NCBI RefSeq assembly: GCF_000721705.1
Contig: NZ_JOJL01000002.1
Location: 496,001-560,000 of the forward strand
Length of the DNA stretch: 64,000 nt
Source: Actinoplanes subtropicus
GTDB lineage: Bacteria > Actinomycetota > Actinomycetes > Mycobacteriales > Micromonosporaceae
Direction of reading: 5' to 3'
The position numbers and the translations under genes are program-made. The notes below the pieces were generated by a model. The model was not told the origin of the DNA. It ran no database searches and saw nothing but the letters and a program-made list of their open reading frames with translations. Each line of letters begins with the position of its first letter. Within the stretch, counting starts at the first letter, position 1. Shown piece by piece: positions 18,843 to 26,400 of the stretch.

Positions 18843-18905
18843 GGGTCGGTATACCCCGGTCCTGGGTCGGTATACCCCGGTCCTGGGTCGGTATACCCCG
18901 GTCCT
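18843..18905. repeat. Three perfect tandem 21-bp repeats upstream of the desaturase
   Basis: The unit GGGTCGGTATACCCCGGTCC+T is repeated exactly three times (18843-18863, 18864-18884, 18885-18905). Each copy contains the palindrome GGTATACC, and on the strand of the desaturase each copy also reads GGGGTAT, which resembles the -10 element GGGTAT of SigB/SigF-type promoters. Period 21 puts each site on the same face of the helix. Confidence 0.85.
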
Positions 18906-18964
18906 GGCCCGCTGAAACGTCGGGCGGCAATCCGAAGCCTTGATGTGCCCGCTGTGTGACCGCC

Positions 18965-19843
18965 TCAGTCCGGCTCCGCCACCAACGACAGGAGGTCGAT
19001 GGTCTGGATGGACTTCGGTCGCGACAGGTGCGGTACGTCGGTCTCGTTCACCTCCCGGCCCAGGCGCACGATCAGGTACGGATGACCGAGCTCTGGCATC
19101 GTCCGGAGGACCGTCCAGGTCGCGGCATGTTCGACCGGGGCGCCGATCGGCCGGAGCGACAACCCGGCGCGGACCGCGGCGAGGGAGGCCGCGGAGAGGG
19201 CCTCGCCGGCGCGCAACCAATCGATGTCGTGATCGTGCGGGCCGTGCAACACAGCGACGGTCGCCGTCTCGTCGTGAACGCCGAGCGTCCCGGGAAGCTG
19301 CGGGCCGAGCGGGTCCGCGGTCGATTCCGGGCCGGACCACGATGCCGATTCCGCACTCCGCCCGGAGCCGGTCGCCGCGTCGTGGCCGGTCGCCGCCGGC
19401 AGTTCGAGAATCTGCGCCGGCGTCAGCACGCCGACGCGGACGTCCTGAGCCTCGGCGGCCGCGCTGACGGCCCGCAGAGTCGCCGGCTCGACCGGGTCGC
19501 CGGTGAGCGGCCGCTCGTCCGCGCGAGGCAGGTCGATGGAGCGGGCCAGGCCGGCGGTGTCCGGATTCACCGGCGCCCTTCCCGCGATGAGCAGGCGGGC
19601 CAGGTGGGCCGGGTCGCCGGTCACCGGCCGCCGGCTCACTGACACCGACCAGGCTCGCGCGGCGAGCGTCAGGCGTGCGTGGTGCAGGGCGGCGCCACAG
19701 CTGATCGTGACAAGCCGGCCGTCCGGGTCGGGGAACCGGGACATCCGCTGGTGCGCGGCGAAGAGGTCCAGAACTCCACCGGTGACCTGCCATCGCCACG
19801 GCTGCGAATGGTGAGCCGATGGCGCCAGTCCGGCCGCGACCAC
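18965..19843 (-). CDS. Acg-family nitroreductase-like flavoprotein
   Basis: A protein of about 292 residues in the Acg/nitroreductase-like family, FMN-type proteins often part of dormancy or hypoxia regulons in actinobacteria. The opening APSAHHSQPWRWQVTGGVLD is the family hallmark, followed by DPDGRLVTISCGAALHHARL and, near the C-terminus, an ATWTVLRTMPELGHPYLIVRLG segment. No ATG fits; GTG at 19843 is used, with GAGGA about 13 bases upstream, so the start could lie a few codons away. The relic at 6780 is a deletion derivative of a related gene. The substrate is unknown, and Acg proteins may store flavin rather than reduce nitro compounds. Confidence 0.8.
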   Translation of the reverse strand: MVAAGLAPSAHHSQPWRWQVTGGVLDLFAAHQRMSRFPDPDGRLVTISCGAALHHARLTLAARAWSVSVSRRPVTGDPAHLARLLIAGRAPVNPDTAGLARSIDLPRADERPLTGDPVEPATLRAVSAAAEAQDVRVGVLTPAQILELPAATGHDAATGSGRSAESASWSGPESTADPLGPQLPGTLGVHDETATVAVLHGPHDHDIDWLRAGEALSAASLAAVRAGLSLRPIGAPVEHAATWTVLRTMPELGHPYLIVRLGREVNETDVPHLSRPKSIQTIDLLSLVAEPD

Positions 19844-20154
19844 GGCCCGGTAGTAGTCCTCATTGGCGATGCGATGAGTGATCGGGCGAGCAGTACCGGC
19901 CAGCCGCGCGGCCGCGCCGCCGTTGACCGCTGCAGGGGACCGGGAGCCGGGTTTCGTGGTTGCTATGGGTCGTTCCCGTCGTCAGGCCAATGCGGGCGCG
20001 GGGCCGAGCCCATCGATGAGGGCGGGGACGAGGCCTGGCGCCGAGAACGGCACCATTGGGTCGACCCCACCGTACGCGTCGGCGCCGCGACCGGTTCGGC
20101 CGCGGCAGGTGATCCTCACGGAGAACGCATGAGCTGAACGTCCGCGTTCCGTGG
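19844..20154. other. Gap without a recognised gene
   Basis: The 311 bases between the nitroreductase start and the end of the ATPase relic. It should contain the nitroreductase promoter. Open frames on both strands lack recognisable features. Confidence 0.4.
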
Positions 20155-20380
20155 TCAGGTGAGCGTGGCCCAGACCACTTTGCCGCCACGGGTCGGCATG
20201 GCGCCCCACGCGGCAGCAAGCGCGTGTACCAGCAGCAAGCCGCGTCCCCGAGGGTGCAAGGACGGTGGCGGGCTGACGACGGCCGGCCACCGCGGACGCG
20301 GAAATTCGCGGACGCCGTCCTGCACGGCCACGTGCAGCCGGCCGGCATCACGGGACACGGTGACCCACGAAGGCGACCAC
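20155..20380 (-). pseudogene. Remnant of an RsbW-type anti-sigma ATPase
   Basis: The last 67 or so residues (TVSRDAGRLHVAVQDGVREF, then GRGLLLVHALAAAWGAMPTR and GGKVVWATLT) match the C-terminal half of GHKL anti-sigma ATPases, including the gene at 2715 (GRGLRLVHTTAVVWGALPTR, GKVVWATV). The N-box with the catalytic Asn is missing and the upstream frame breaks. It is a 5'-truncated relic. Confidence 0.65.
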
Positions 20381-20454
20381 CGTGTTACGCAGCAGTTTCC
20401 CGTCCGCGTCTGGGCTCACCGGCCATGCGTATCACCTTGCGACGGTGGGTGCAA

Positions 20455-20667
20455 TCAGTGGGGCCGTAACAGATCTGGTGGCAGGAGCGGCTCGTCGGCG
20501 GCGAGGGGCCGCGGGTCGCTGATGTGCCGGGCGAGTTCGTCGATCCGGAAGCGGTTGGGGCCGACAGCCCACCAGACGCCGGATGCCACGTCTCCGGTCA
20601 GCCGATAGGCGCCATCGGCGCGCACCGTCATGGACGCGGAGTCGCGTAGCAGGTGCAGGGTGGCCAC
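20455..20667 (-). CDS. Hypothetical protein, 70 aa
   Basis: A short frame starting at GTG 20667 (ATLHLLRDSASMTVRADGAY...) with a conserved-looking GVWWAVGPNRFRIDELARHI segment and strong G/C third-position bias. No ribosome site or family was recognised. It is divergent from the IclR gene and shares its promoter region. It may be real or may be a fragment. Confidence 0.4.
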   Translation of the reverse strand: MATLHLLRDSASMTVRADGAYRLTGDVASGVWWAVGPNRFRIDELARHISDPRPLAADEPLLPPDLLRPH

Positions 20668-20791
20668 GATCCGGCCCCGTCGGCGGCTCCGGCGGGTCCG
20701 ACATCCGTCTCCCGTGGCTGTCTCCGGCATGGGTCAGGATGTCTTGAAGGCGGTCAACGCGCGGCGCTCGGCGGAACGGCACACTGAGACC

Positions 20792-21526
20792 ATGGCGGAG
20801 TCGGTGCTCGACCGGGTGGTGCGCATCCTGGCCGCGTTCAGCACCGACGAGCCGGCGCTGACCGTCACCCAGCTGTCGGCCCGCACCGGGCTACACCTAG
20901 CGACCACGTCCCGGCTCGTGCGGCAACTGACCGAGCACGCGCTGCTGGCCCGCGACGCGGACGGCCGCGTGCGGATCGGCGTACGGCTGTGGGAGCTCGC
21001 CGCCCGGGCCGCGCCGACCCGCGGGCTGCGCGAGGCTGCGATGCCGTTCCTGGAGGACTTGCACGCGGTCGTCGGCCACCATGCACAGCTCGCCATCCGG
21101 GAGGGTGCCGAGGTGCTGTTCGTCGAGCGGCTCAGCAGCCCGGGTGCGGTGATCAATTACTCCCAGGTCGCCGGGCGGCTGCCGCTGCACGCCTCATCGT
21201 CAGGGCTGGTGCTGCTGGCCTGCGCGCCCGCCGAGCTGCAGGAGCAGGTTCTGGCGGCCTCGATGCCGGCGTACACGCCGGACACCATCACCGACCCGCG
21301 CCGGTTGCGGCGGGTTTTGGCCGAGGTGCGACGGCAGGGGTACGCGTTCAACGCCGGCCACCTTCACCCCGATGCCACCGGAGTGGCCGTGCCGGTGCGC
21401 GACGGCGCCGGACAGGTCGTGGCGGCCGTGTCGGTGATCGTGCCCAACGACGCCGCCGCGCGGGCCACCATTGGCGTGCTCCAGACCACGGCGCGCGGCA
21501 TCTCGCGCAGCCTCTCCTCTCACTGA
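20792..21526 (+). CDS. IclR-family transcriptional regulator
   Basis: A 244-residue regulator. The winged helix-turn-helix is at about residues 5-65 (ILAAFSTDEPALTVTQLSAR, TGLHLATTSRLVRQLTEH). The IclR effector domain follows (APTRGLREAAMPFLEDLHAV, HHAQLAIREGAEVLFVERLS, ATGVAVPVRDGAGQVVAAVS). IclR proteins commonly control aromatic catabolism in response to a small acid. The gene is 48 bases ahead of the reductase-P450 pair in the same direction and is the obvious candidate to control it. The start at ATG 20792 is preferred; an ATG about 60 bases earlier is also in frame. Confidence 0.9.
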   Translation: MAESVLDRVVRILAAFSTDEPALTVTQLSARTGLHLATTSRLVRQLTEHALLARDADGRVRIGVRLWELAARAAPTRGLREAAMPFLEDLHAVVGHHAQLAIREGAEVLFVERLSSPGAVINYSQVAGRLPLHASSSGLVLLACAPAELQEQVLAASMPAYTPDTITDPRRLRRVLAEVRRQGYAFNAGHLHPDATGVAVPVRDGAGQVVAAVSVIVPNDAAARATIGVLQTTARGISRSLSSH

Positions 21527-21574
21527 GTGATAGCGCTCTTCTTTCGAACGTGTGACCCAGGTCATCCTTCCGGC

Positions 21575-22531
21575 ATGTACGCCCTGACCCCGCTCGTGGA
21601 CACCGCCACCACCGTCCGGCTGCGCGTCGCCAGCAAGACCACGGTGGCCGCCGACGTCCAGACCGTCGTCCTCGAGGACCCGGACGGTCGCCGGCTCCCG
21701 CCGTGGGCGCCCGGCGCGCACATCGATCTGGTGCTGCCGAACGGGATCACCCGGCAGTACTCGCTGTGCGGCGACCGCTTCGACCCGTACCGGTATCGGA
21801 TCGGGGTGTTGCGTGAGCCGGCGGGGCGCGGCGGATCAGCGTACGTCCACGAGGTCTTGAAGGTTGGTGATCTTGTCGGCCTCGGCGGGCCGCGCAACAA
21901 CTTTCCGCTGGTGCCGGCCGACCGCTATCGCTTCGTAGCCGGTGGCATCGGCATCACGCCGCTGCTGCCGATGATCGCGCAGGCGCAGGCGATCGGCGCC
22001 GACTGGCGGTTGCTGTACGGCGGGCGTACCCGTGGCTCGATGGCCTTCCTCGACGCGCTGGAACGCTACGGCGACCGGGTAACCGTCCGTCCGCAGGACG
22101 AGTACGGCCTGCTCGACCTCCCTTCTGTATTGGACGGGACCCGGCTGTACTGCTGCGGCCCGGCGCCCCTACTCGACGCCGTCGAGCGGCTCTGCGCGGA
22201 CAAACCTGCCGGCTATCTGCGCACCGAGCGGTTCGTGGCCGCCACGACCGGTGCGGCCCGGGATGCCGCCTTCGAGATCGTCTTGGCGCACTCCGGAATG
22301 AGCGTCACGGTAGCGGCCGGCGACAGCGTGCTGGACGCCCTGCGCGGTTGCGGCGTCCCGGTTCTGTCGTCCTGCCGGCAGGGGCTGTGCGGCACCTGCG
22401 AGGTCGCCGTGCTGGACGGCGACGTCGACCACCGCGACAGCCTGCTCGACGAGCAGGAACGCTCCGACAACACCTGCATGTTCGTCTGCGTCTCCCGCGC
22501 CCGTACTTCCCGCCTCGTCCTCGACCTGTAG
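21575..22531 (+). CDS. Phthalate-dioxygenase-type reductase (FMN/NAD/2Fe-2S)
   Basis: A 318-residue electron-transfer protein that passes electrons from NADH through flavin to a C-terminal plant-type ferredoxin domain. Flavin-binding RQYSLCGDRFDPYRYRIGV, NAD-binding FVAGGIGITPLLPMIAQA and CCGPAPLLDAVE, then the cluster Cys267-x4-Cys272-x2-Cys275-x29-Cys305 (CRQGLCGTC...MFVC). This domain order is that of phthalate dioxygenase reductase and VanB. It ends nine bases before the P450 start and is almost certainly its reductase. Such P450/reductase pairs are known for O-demethylation of methoxybenzoates (PbdAB type). Confidence 0.93.
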   Translation: MYALTPLVDTATTVRLRVASKTTVAADVQTVVLEDPDGRRLPPWAPGAHIDLVLPNGITRQYSLCGDRFDPYRYRIGVLREPAGRGGSAYVHEVLKVGDLVGLGGPRNNFPLVPADRYRFVAGGIGITPLLPMIAQAQAIGADWRLLYGGRTRGSMAFLDALERYGDRVTVRPQDEYGLLDLPSVLDGTRLYCCGPAPLLDAVERLCADKPAGYLRTERFVAATTGAARDAAFEIVLAHSGMSVTVAAGDSVLDALRGCGVPVLSSCRQGLCGTCEVAVLDGDVDHRDSLLDEQERSDNTCMFVCVSRARTSRLVLDL

Positions 22532-22540
22532 GAGCCGACG

Positions 22541-23740
22541 ATGACCGCCACCCTCCCGGCCCTGCCGCGCTCGGACGCCGACCCCTTCGGCCACGACATC
22601 CTGGAAGACCCCACCGCGTTCCACGCCGAGCTGCGCGACGCCGGCCCGGTGGTCCATCTCGAGCGCTACGACCTGTACGCGATGGGCCGCTACCAGCACG
22701 TGCACGCCGCCCTGACCGACTGGCAGGCCTTCCAGTCCGGCGCCGGCGTCGGACTGTCCAACTTCCGCTACGAGAAGCCCTGGCGGCCCCCGAGCCTGCT
22801 GCTGGAGGCCGACCCGCCGGCCCACGACGCGCCCCGGGCCGTCGTCAGCAAGATCCTCAGTCAACGAGCCATCCGCCGCCTGCACGAGCAGTGGATTCGG
22901 GACGCCGAGGCCCTCGTCGACGAAGTCCTCGCCGCCGGCCCCACCTTCGACGCCGTTCCCGCCCTGGCCGAGGCGTTCCCCTTGCGCGTCTTCCCCGACG
23001 CGGTCGGCATCGCCCGGGAAGGTCGAGAACACCTTCTTCCGTACGGCGATCACCTCTTCAACGCGTTCGGCCCCGCGAACGACCTCGTCGCCAAGGGAGC
23101 GCCGCGGATCGCCGAGCTGTCCGCCTGGGTCAACGCCCAGTGCGCCCGCGACGCGCTCACCCCGGACGGCTTCGGCGCCCGGATCTGGGCCGCCGCCGAC
23201 CACGGCGACATCACCCACGACCAGGCGCCGCTGGTCGTCCGTTCTCTGCTGTCGGCCGGCGTCGACACCACCGTCAACGGACTCACCGCCGTCCTCTACG
23301 CCCTGGCCACCACGCCCGGCGCCTGGCAACGCCTGCGCACCGACCCGGGCCTGGCCCGCGTCGCGTTCGACGAGGCCGTCCGCTGGGAATCCCCCGTGCA
23401 GACGTTCTTCCGCACCGCCACCACCGACGTGACCGTCGACGGAGCTGTCATCCCGGACGGCAAGAAGATCCTGATGTTCCTCGGCGCCGCCAACCGCGAC
23501 CCGCGCCGTTGGGCGTACCCGGAGGTTTTTGATCTCGACCGCGACCCGTCCGGCCACGTCGGCTTCGGCATGGGCCTGCACCAGTGCGTCGGCCAGCACG
23601 TCGCCCGCCTCGAAGCGCAGGCGCTGCTTACCGTCCTGGCCCGCCGGGCCCGCACAGTCGAACTCGCCGCCGAGCCGGTCCGCCACCACAACAACACCAT
23701 GCGAGCCTGGGCGTCACTGCCGATCCGGATCGCCGTCTGA
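22541..23740 (+). CDS. Cytochrome P450, CYP199-like
   Basis: A 399-residue soluble class I-like bacterial P450. The oxygen-activating I-helix reads SAGVDTTVNG near residue 245, the ExxR pair is in FDEAVRWESP (E-x-x-R), and the heme-ligand loop FGMGLHQCVGQHVARLE places the Cys at residue 349. GGAG precedes the ATG, ten bases after the reductase. The overall look (opening PALPRSDADPFGHDILEDP, early GVGLSNFRYEKPWRPPSLLL) resembles the CYP199 group that demethylates para-methoxybenzoates. Given the reductase partner, an aromatic ether O-demethylase is the best guess; the true substrate is not provable here. Confidence 0.9.
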   Translation: MTATLPALPRSDADPFGHDILEDPTAFHAELRDAGPVVHLERYDLYAMGRYQHVHAALTDWQAFQSGAGVGLSNFRYEKPWRPPSLLLEADPPAHDAPRAVVSKILSQRAIRRLHEQWIRDAEALVDEVLAAGPTFDAVPALAEAFPLRVFPDAVGIAREGREHLLPYGDHLFNAFGPANDLVAKGAPRIAELSAWVNAQCARDALTPDGFGARIWAAADHGDITHDQAPLVVRSLLSAGVDTTVNGLTAVLYALATTPGAWQRLRTDPGLARVAFDEAVRWESPVQTFFRTATTDVTVDGAVIPDGKKILMFLGAANRDPRRWAYPEVFDLDRDPSGHVGFGMGLHQCVGQHVARLEAQALLTVLARRARTVELAAEPVRHHNNTMRAWASLPIRIAV

Positions 23741-23747
23741 GCGGGGA

Positions 23748-24209
23748 TCACCGTGTGGCGTGTAGAGCTTCGATGGCCCGGAAGTGCCGGCGCACGTCGC
23801 ATCGGTGCGGCTGGATAACGCTGTTCGAACAGGGAGTGGGGGCTGCTGCGGTCAGCGGCCTCCGCCGAGACGAGCACGAACAGCTCAATCAGACCCGGCT
23901 GGGCCAGATGTCGCTCGGTGGCGTGAACCATTTCGGCGAGGACACCTTCGATACCCGCCTCTCGACGTCCGGCTGCTACCACCATGCGGACGCGACGTCC
24001 AGGCGGTGCTGCGCCACGGCGAGGAGCAGGTGCTTCTTCGACGGAAAGTGGTAGAGCAGCCCGCCTTCGGTGAGCCCCACGTCGGCGGCGATCTGCGCCA
24101 TCGGCGTGCGGTGGTAGCCGCCGGCGGCGAAGCGTTCCGCGGCCGATATCAGGATCTGCGCACGCTTCTGGCGGCCGACCGCACAGCTTCCGGTACGTCG
24201 TCGTGGCAT
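23748..24209 (-). pseudogene. TetR-family regulator broken by two frameshifts
   Basis: The N-terminal helix-turn-helix is intact in one frame (AAERFAAGGYHRTPMAQIAA, DVGLTEGGLLYHFPSKKHLL) and stops after DVASAWW. The next part continues in a second frame (AEMVHATERHLAQPGLIELF, VLVSAEAADRSSPHSLFEQR). The tail RRHFRAIEALHATR then a stop appears in the third frame at 23750-23748. All three pieces are in family order, so this is one gene with two single-base shifts. It converges on the P450 gene. It may be a pseudogene or carry sequencing errors. Confidence 0.8.
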
Positions 24210-24234
24210 CGCATCAGGGTTGAGGGCTCTTCAG

Positions 24235-24450
24235 GCGCGGGGGCCAGGAGCATTTCGTGGCGGCCCTGCTCTCCGACGGCCCCAGGACCCACGATGCCGA
24301 ACTGCGGGCGCACGTGCTCACGCACGCCGTCACGGACGCGATGCGTGTCGCCGTCACGTTCTTGCTCGAATCAGGCATGCGTGGCTCTCTCCAAGAGGAG
24401 TGCGAGAAGGCCCTGTCGTTCCTGCATGAGGCGTTCGCGCGGCCCGAGGG
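24235..24450 (+). pseudogene. C-terminal remnant of another TetR-family regulator
   Basis: The plus-strand frame reads GQEHFVAALLSDGPRTHDAE followed by LRAHVLTHAVTDAMRVAVTF and MRGSLQEECEKALSFLHEAF, the typical ligand-domain end of a TetR-family protein. No DNA-binding N-terminus precedes it, and the frame drifts into non-family text afterwards. It lies back to back with the frameshifted TetR at 23748 but is a separate relic. Confidence 0.6.
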
Positions 24451-24720
24451 ACCGGGCGCGGGCCCAGTGGCCCGAGAGACTGAGCACCTCCCGTCGCTCG
24501 GGAGATGTCCGCTGCCGGTCCGCGATGGTCAGCTGCCCCTGGACCGAGGCGCTGCTCTGCAATGGGTTCCGTGTACCGGTCGAGCACGACGCACTCGTAC
24601 GCCGGGTTCGTGTAGTCGAGGCTGATGATCGGGCACCACCGCGCCGCAGGATCGCCGCGGAGATCGATCGCCTGGATCGGAGGCGGTTGCGCGGCGTTCA
24701 CCGGTTCGCCGCGCGGTGGG

Positions 24721-25155
24721 TCATCGTGAGCTTTGCAGGGGCAGGATGCGCGCGTAGACCGGGACGGCGACGGCGGCGACGACGACGTGCATGACCATCA
24801 GCGCGGCGACGGCACCCCAACTGGTGCCGGCCATCTGACCGGCCACGCCGACAAGCACGTCTGGCACCAGGCTGACCACCAGGACGGCGGGCACGAGGAT
24901 ACGCAGCGTCGCTCGCGGGTTGGCGGCGCGGGCGCGGATGATCGCCCAGCCCACCGCGCCGGCGAGGATGCCGATGATCGTGAAGAAGCTGTAGGTCCCC
25001 ACTTGCAGGGGTACGTAGTCGTGCGACGCGCCGCCGGCGTGCGCGATCGCGGCCACGGCGCCGTTGAGCGCGATAGCGCCGATCATCGCGACCACGAGGC
25101 CGCCCGTGATCACCAGTGGGCCCGGCCGGCGGTGGCGGGAAAGGACATCGGACAT
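24721..25155 (-). CDS. Four-span membrane protein, DUF6069-like
   Basis: A 144-residue integral membrane protein with four hydrophobic segments (LVITGGLVVAMIGAIALNGA, FFTIIGILAGAVGWAII, ILVPAVLVVSLVPDVLVGV, AALMVMHVVVAAVAVPVYAR). The layout matches the DUF6069 family of actinobacteria, which has no established role. GGAGTAG precedes the ATG at 25155. Downstream of it lies a reductase relic and MarR, so it may once have been part of a redox or stress operon. Confidence 0.75.
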   Translation of the reverse strand: MSDVLSRHRRPGPLVITGGLVVAMIGAIALNGAVAAIAHAGGASHDYVPLQVGTYSFFTIIGILAGAVGWAIIRARAANPRATLRILVPAVLVVSLVPDVLVGVAGQMAGTSWGAVAALMVMHVVVAAVAVPVYARILPLQSSR

Positions 25156-25199
25156 CGTCTACTCCAAACAGTCGAAACGGGGTTGACCGGCAATGGTGG

Positions 25200-25367
25200 T
25201 CAGTAGCCGCGGAAGTTGTCGTTACGGAGCTGCTGGCCGCTGAAGCCGAGATCCTTCAGCGTGGCGCTGGTCTCCGCGATGAACTGCGGCACTACGGACG
25301 CGTAGTAGGTCGCACCCGGATGGTCGGCGGTTACCTGCTGGAGGCCCACCGAGAAGTCTTCACGGCT
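25200..25367 (-). pseudogene. C-terminal remnant of a flavin/NAD oxidoreductase
   Basis: The last 55 or so codons (FSVGLQQVTADHPGATYYAS, PQFIAETSATLKDLGFSGQQ, LRNDNFRGY) look like the final part of a ferredoxin-NADP reductase type NAD-binding domain, where the terminal helix and strand precede a conserved F-x-GY ending. Upstream the frame has no homology and no start. It is head to head with the MarR gene at 25510, which would have been its natural regulator. Confidence 0.45.
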
Positions 25368-25509
25368 GCGGTGGTCACGGGCATCGCGAGCGATGCTCCT
25401 GCGTCTCGGCCGCCTCCTACGGCAACGAGGAACACCTTCGTTGAAGCTATCAGATCGTTTGTGGCTGTCAACTATATTGGTCACTAAATGATCGGCGAGA
25501 TGATAGATT

Positions 25510-25977
25510 ATGGTCGTGACCTCCCTTCCGAGCCCTGACCGAGGCATCCCGTTGCCGGTACTGCTCTCGCAGGCCGGCGAACTAGCCCGGGAGCTCCTGC
25601 AACGCCAGCTCGCGTCTTCGCGCCTGCGCCCACGGCACGCGCACGTCCTGCTGTTTCTTGAGCACACCGGCGCGGCCGGGCAGCAGGATCTTCTGGAGCG
25701 GCTCAATGTCGACGCGAGCGTGCTGGTAGGCCTGCTCAACGACCTGGAGGGCGACGGCATGGTGAAGCGACGCCGCGATCCCGCCGACCGCCGCCGACAC
25801 ATCGTCACCATCTCCGAGCAGGGCAGAGCCGCGGTCGCGGAGGTGCACTCCTCGATCGACCGCATCAGCGACGCGCTGTTCGGATCCCTGAGCGACGCGG
25901 ACCGCGGGCACCTTCACCGAATCCTGGTCGCACTGACCTCCGGCATTCCGGTCACGCCGTCGGCTTGCGAGCGTTGA
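25510..25977 (+). CDS. MarR-family transcriptional regulator
   Basis: A 155-residue winged-helix regulator. Helices of the dimer interface open the protein (LPVLLSQAGELARELLQRQL), the recognition region is HTGAAGQQDLLERLNVDASV, and the wing carries the family motif DGMVKRRRDPADRRRHIVTI at about residues 78-97. ATG at 25510 is used; a GTG two codons on is an alternative. The A/T-rich stretch before it (25460-25505) is unusual for this genome and is probably the operator/promoter. It most likely controls the divergent oxidoreductase, which is now a relic. Confidence 0.88.
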   Translation: MVVTSLPSPDRGIPLPVLLSQAGELARELLQRQLASSRLRPRHAHVLLFLEHTGAAGQQDLLERLNVDASVLVGLLNDLEGDGMVKRRRDPADRRRHIVTISEQGRAAVAEVHSSIDRISDALFGSLSDADRGHLHRILVALTSGIPVTPSACER

Positions 25978-26071
25978 GGTCTGCGCTGGTGCTCCGTCAC
26001 TTTGCGACAGGTTCAGCAACCGCCCGGGAACTAATAAAACGATCTCCGGCCGGGCCTACCTGATCAAGCGG

Positions 26072-26096
26072 GCCGGGCCGCCGCGACCGGCCCGGC
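26072..26096 (+). terminator. GC-rich hairpin after marR
   Basis: GCCGGGCC (26072-26079) and GGCCCGGC (26089-26096) form an 8-bp perfect stem with a nine-base loop, about 95 bases after the MarR stop. No U-tract follows. Confidence 0.45.
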
Positions 26097-26214
26097 GGTC
26101 CCGCTACCTCGACGCGCTACGGCCATCGGGGCGTTCCTGCGAACCGGCACCGACGGCGCCGGCGATGGTGTCCGCGCCGGCCGCCGCTGACCGCGGCGAC
26201 GGGGCGTACTGGAT

Positions 26215-26325
26215 GTCGCCGCGCCTCAGGCGGTGCCGAGAACAGAGCGGCGTCGAACTCGGCAGCGTCCGGCCAGTTGCCGTTGATCTCAGCGGGACAC
26301 GATGGTTCAGCTTGATCCGGCGACC
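26215..26325 (-). pseudogene. C-terminal relic of a second carotenoid-cleavage-type oxygenase
   Basis: The minus strand reads IKLNHRVPL in one frame then EINGNWPDAAEFDAALF in the next, matching the C-terminus of the intact gene at 26401 (IKLNHRIPLTTHGSWSDAAD). A one-base shift separates the two parts. The conserved His of the HGSW motif, the last iron ligand, is Asn here. Only this tail remains; it lies tandemly downstream of the intact gene, consistent with an old duplication. Confidence 0.65.
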
Positions 26326-26342
26326 GGGGCGGCGGTGGGTGG

Positions 26343-26394
26343 GGCATCCACTGGCCGGCGGGACGCTTCGTCGCCCCGCCGGCCAGTGGATGCC
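26343..26394 (-). terminator. Perfect 20-bp stem hairpin
   Basis: GGCATCCACTGGCCGGCGGG (26343-26362) and its exact reverse complement (26375-26394) flank a 12-base loop. It lies six bases past the stop of carotenoid oxygenase 1 and is probably its terminator. The stem is unusually long and perfect. Confidence 0.75.
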
Positions 26395-26400
26395 GGGGAT

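Noticed and set aside
18840..18905. 21-bp tandem repeats considered as a CRISPR array
   Set aside because: The units are directly adjacent with no spacers and no cas genes are present.
18698..19799. Upstream extension of the desaturase frame
   Set aside because: It would translate the 21-bp repeats and the nitroreductase gene in a wrong frame; desaturase similarity starts just after GTG 18698.
22169..23689. 506-codon minus-strand frame opposite the reductase and P450
   Set aside because: Mirror frame produced by high third-position G/C; valine- and glycine-rich with no domain.
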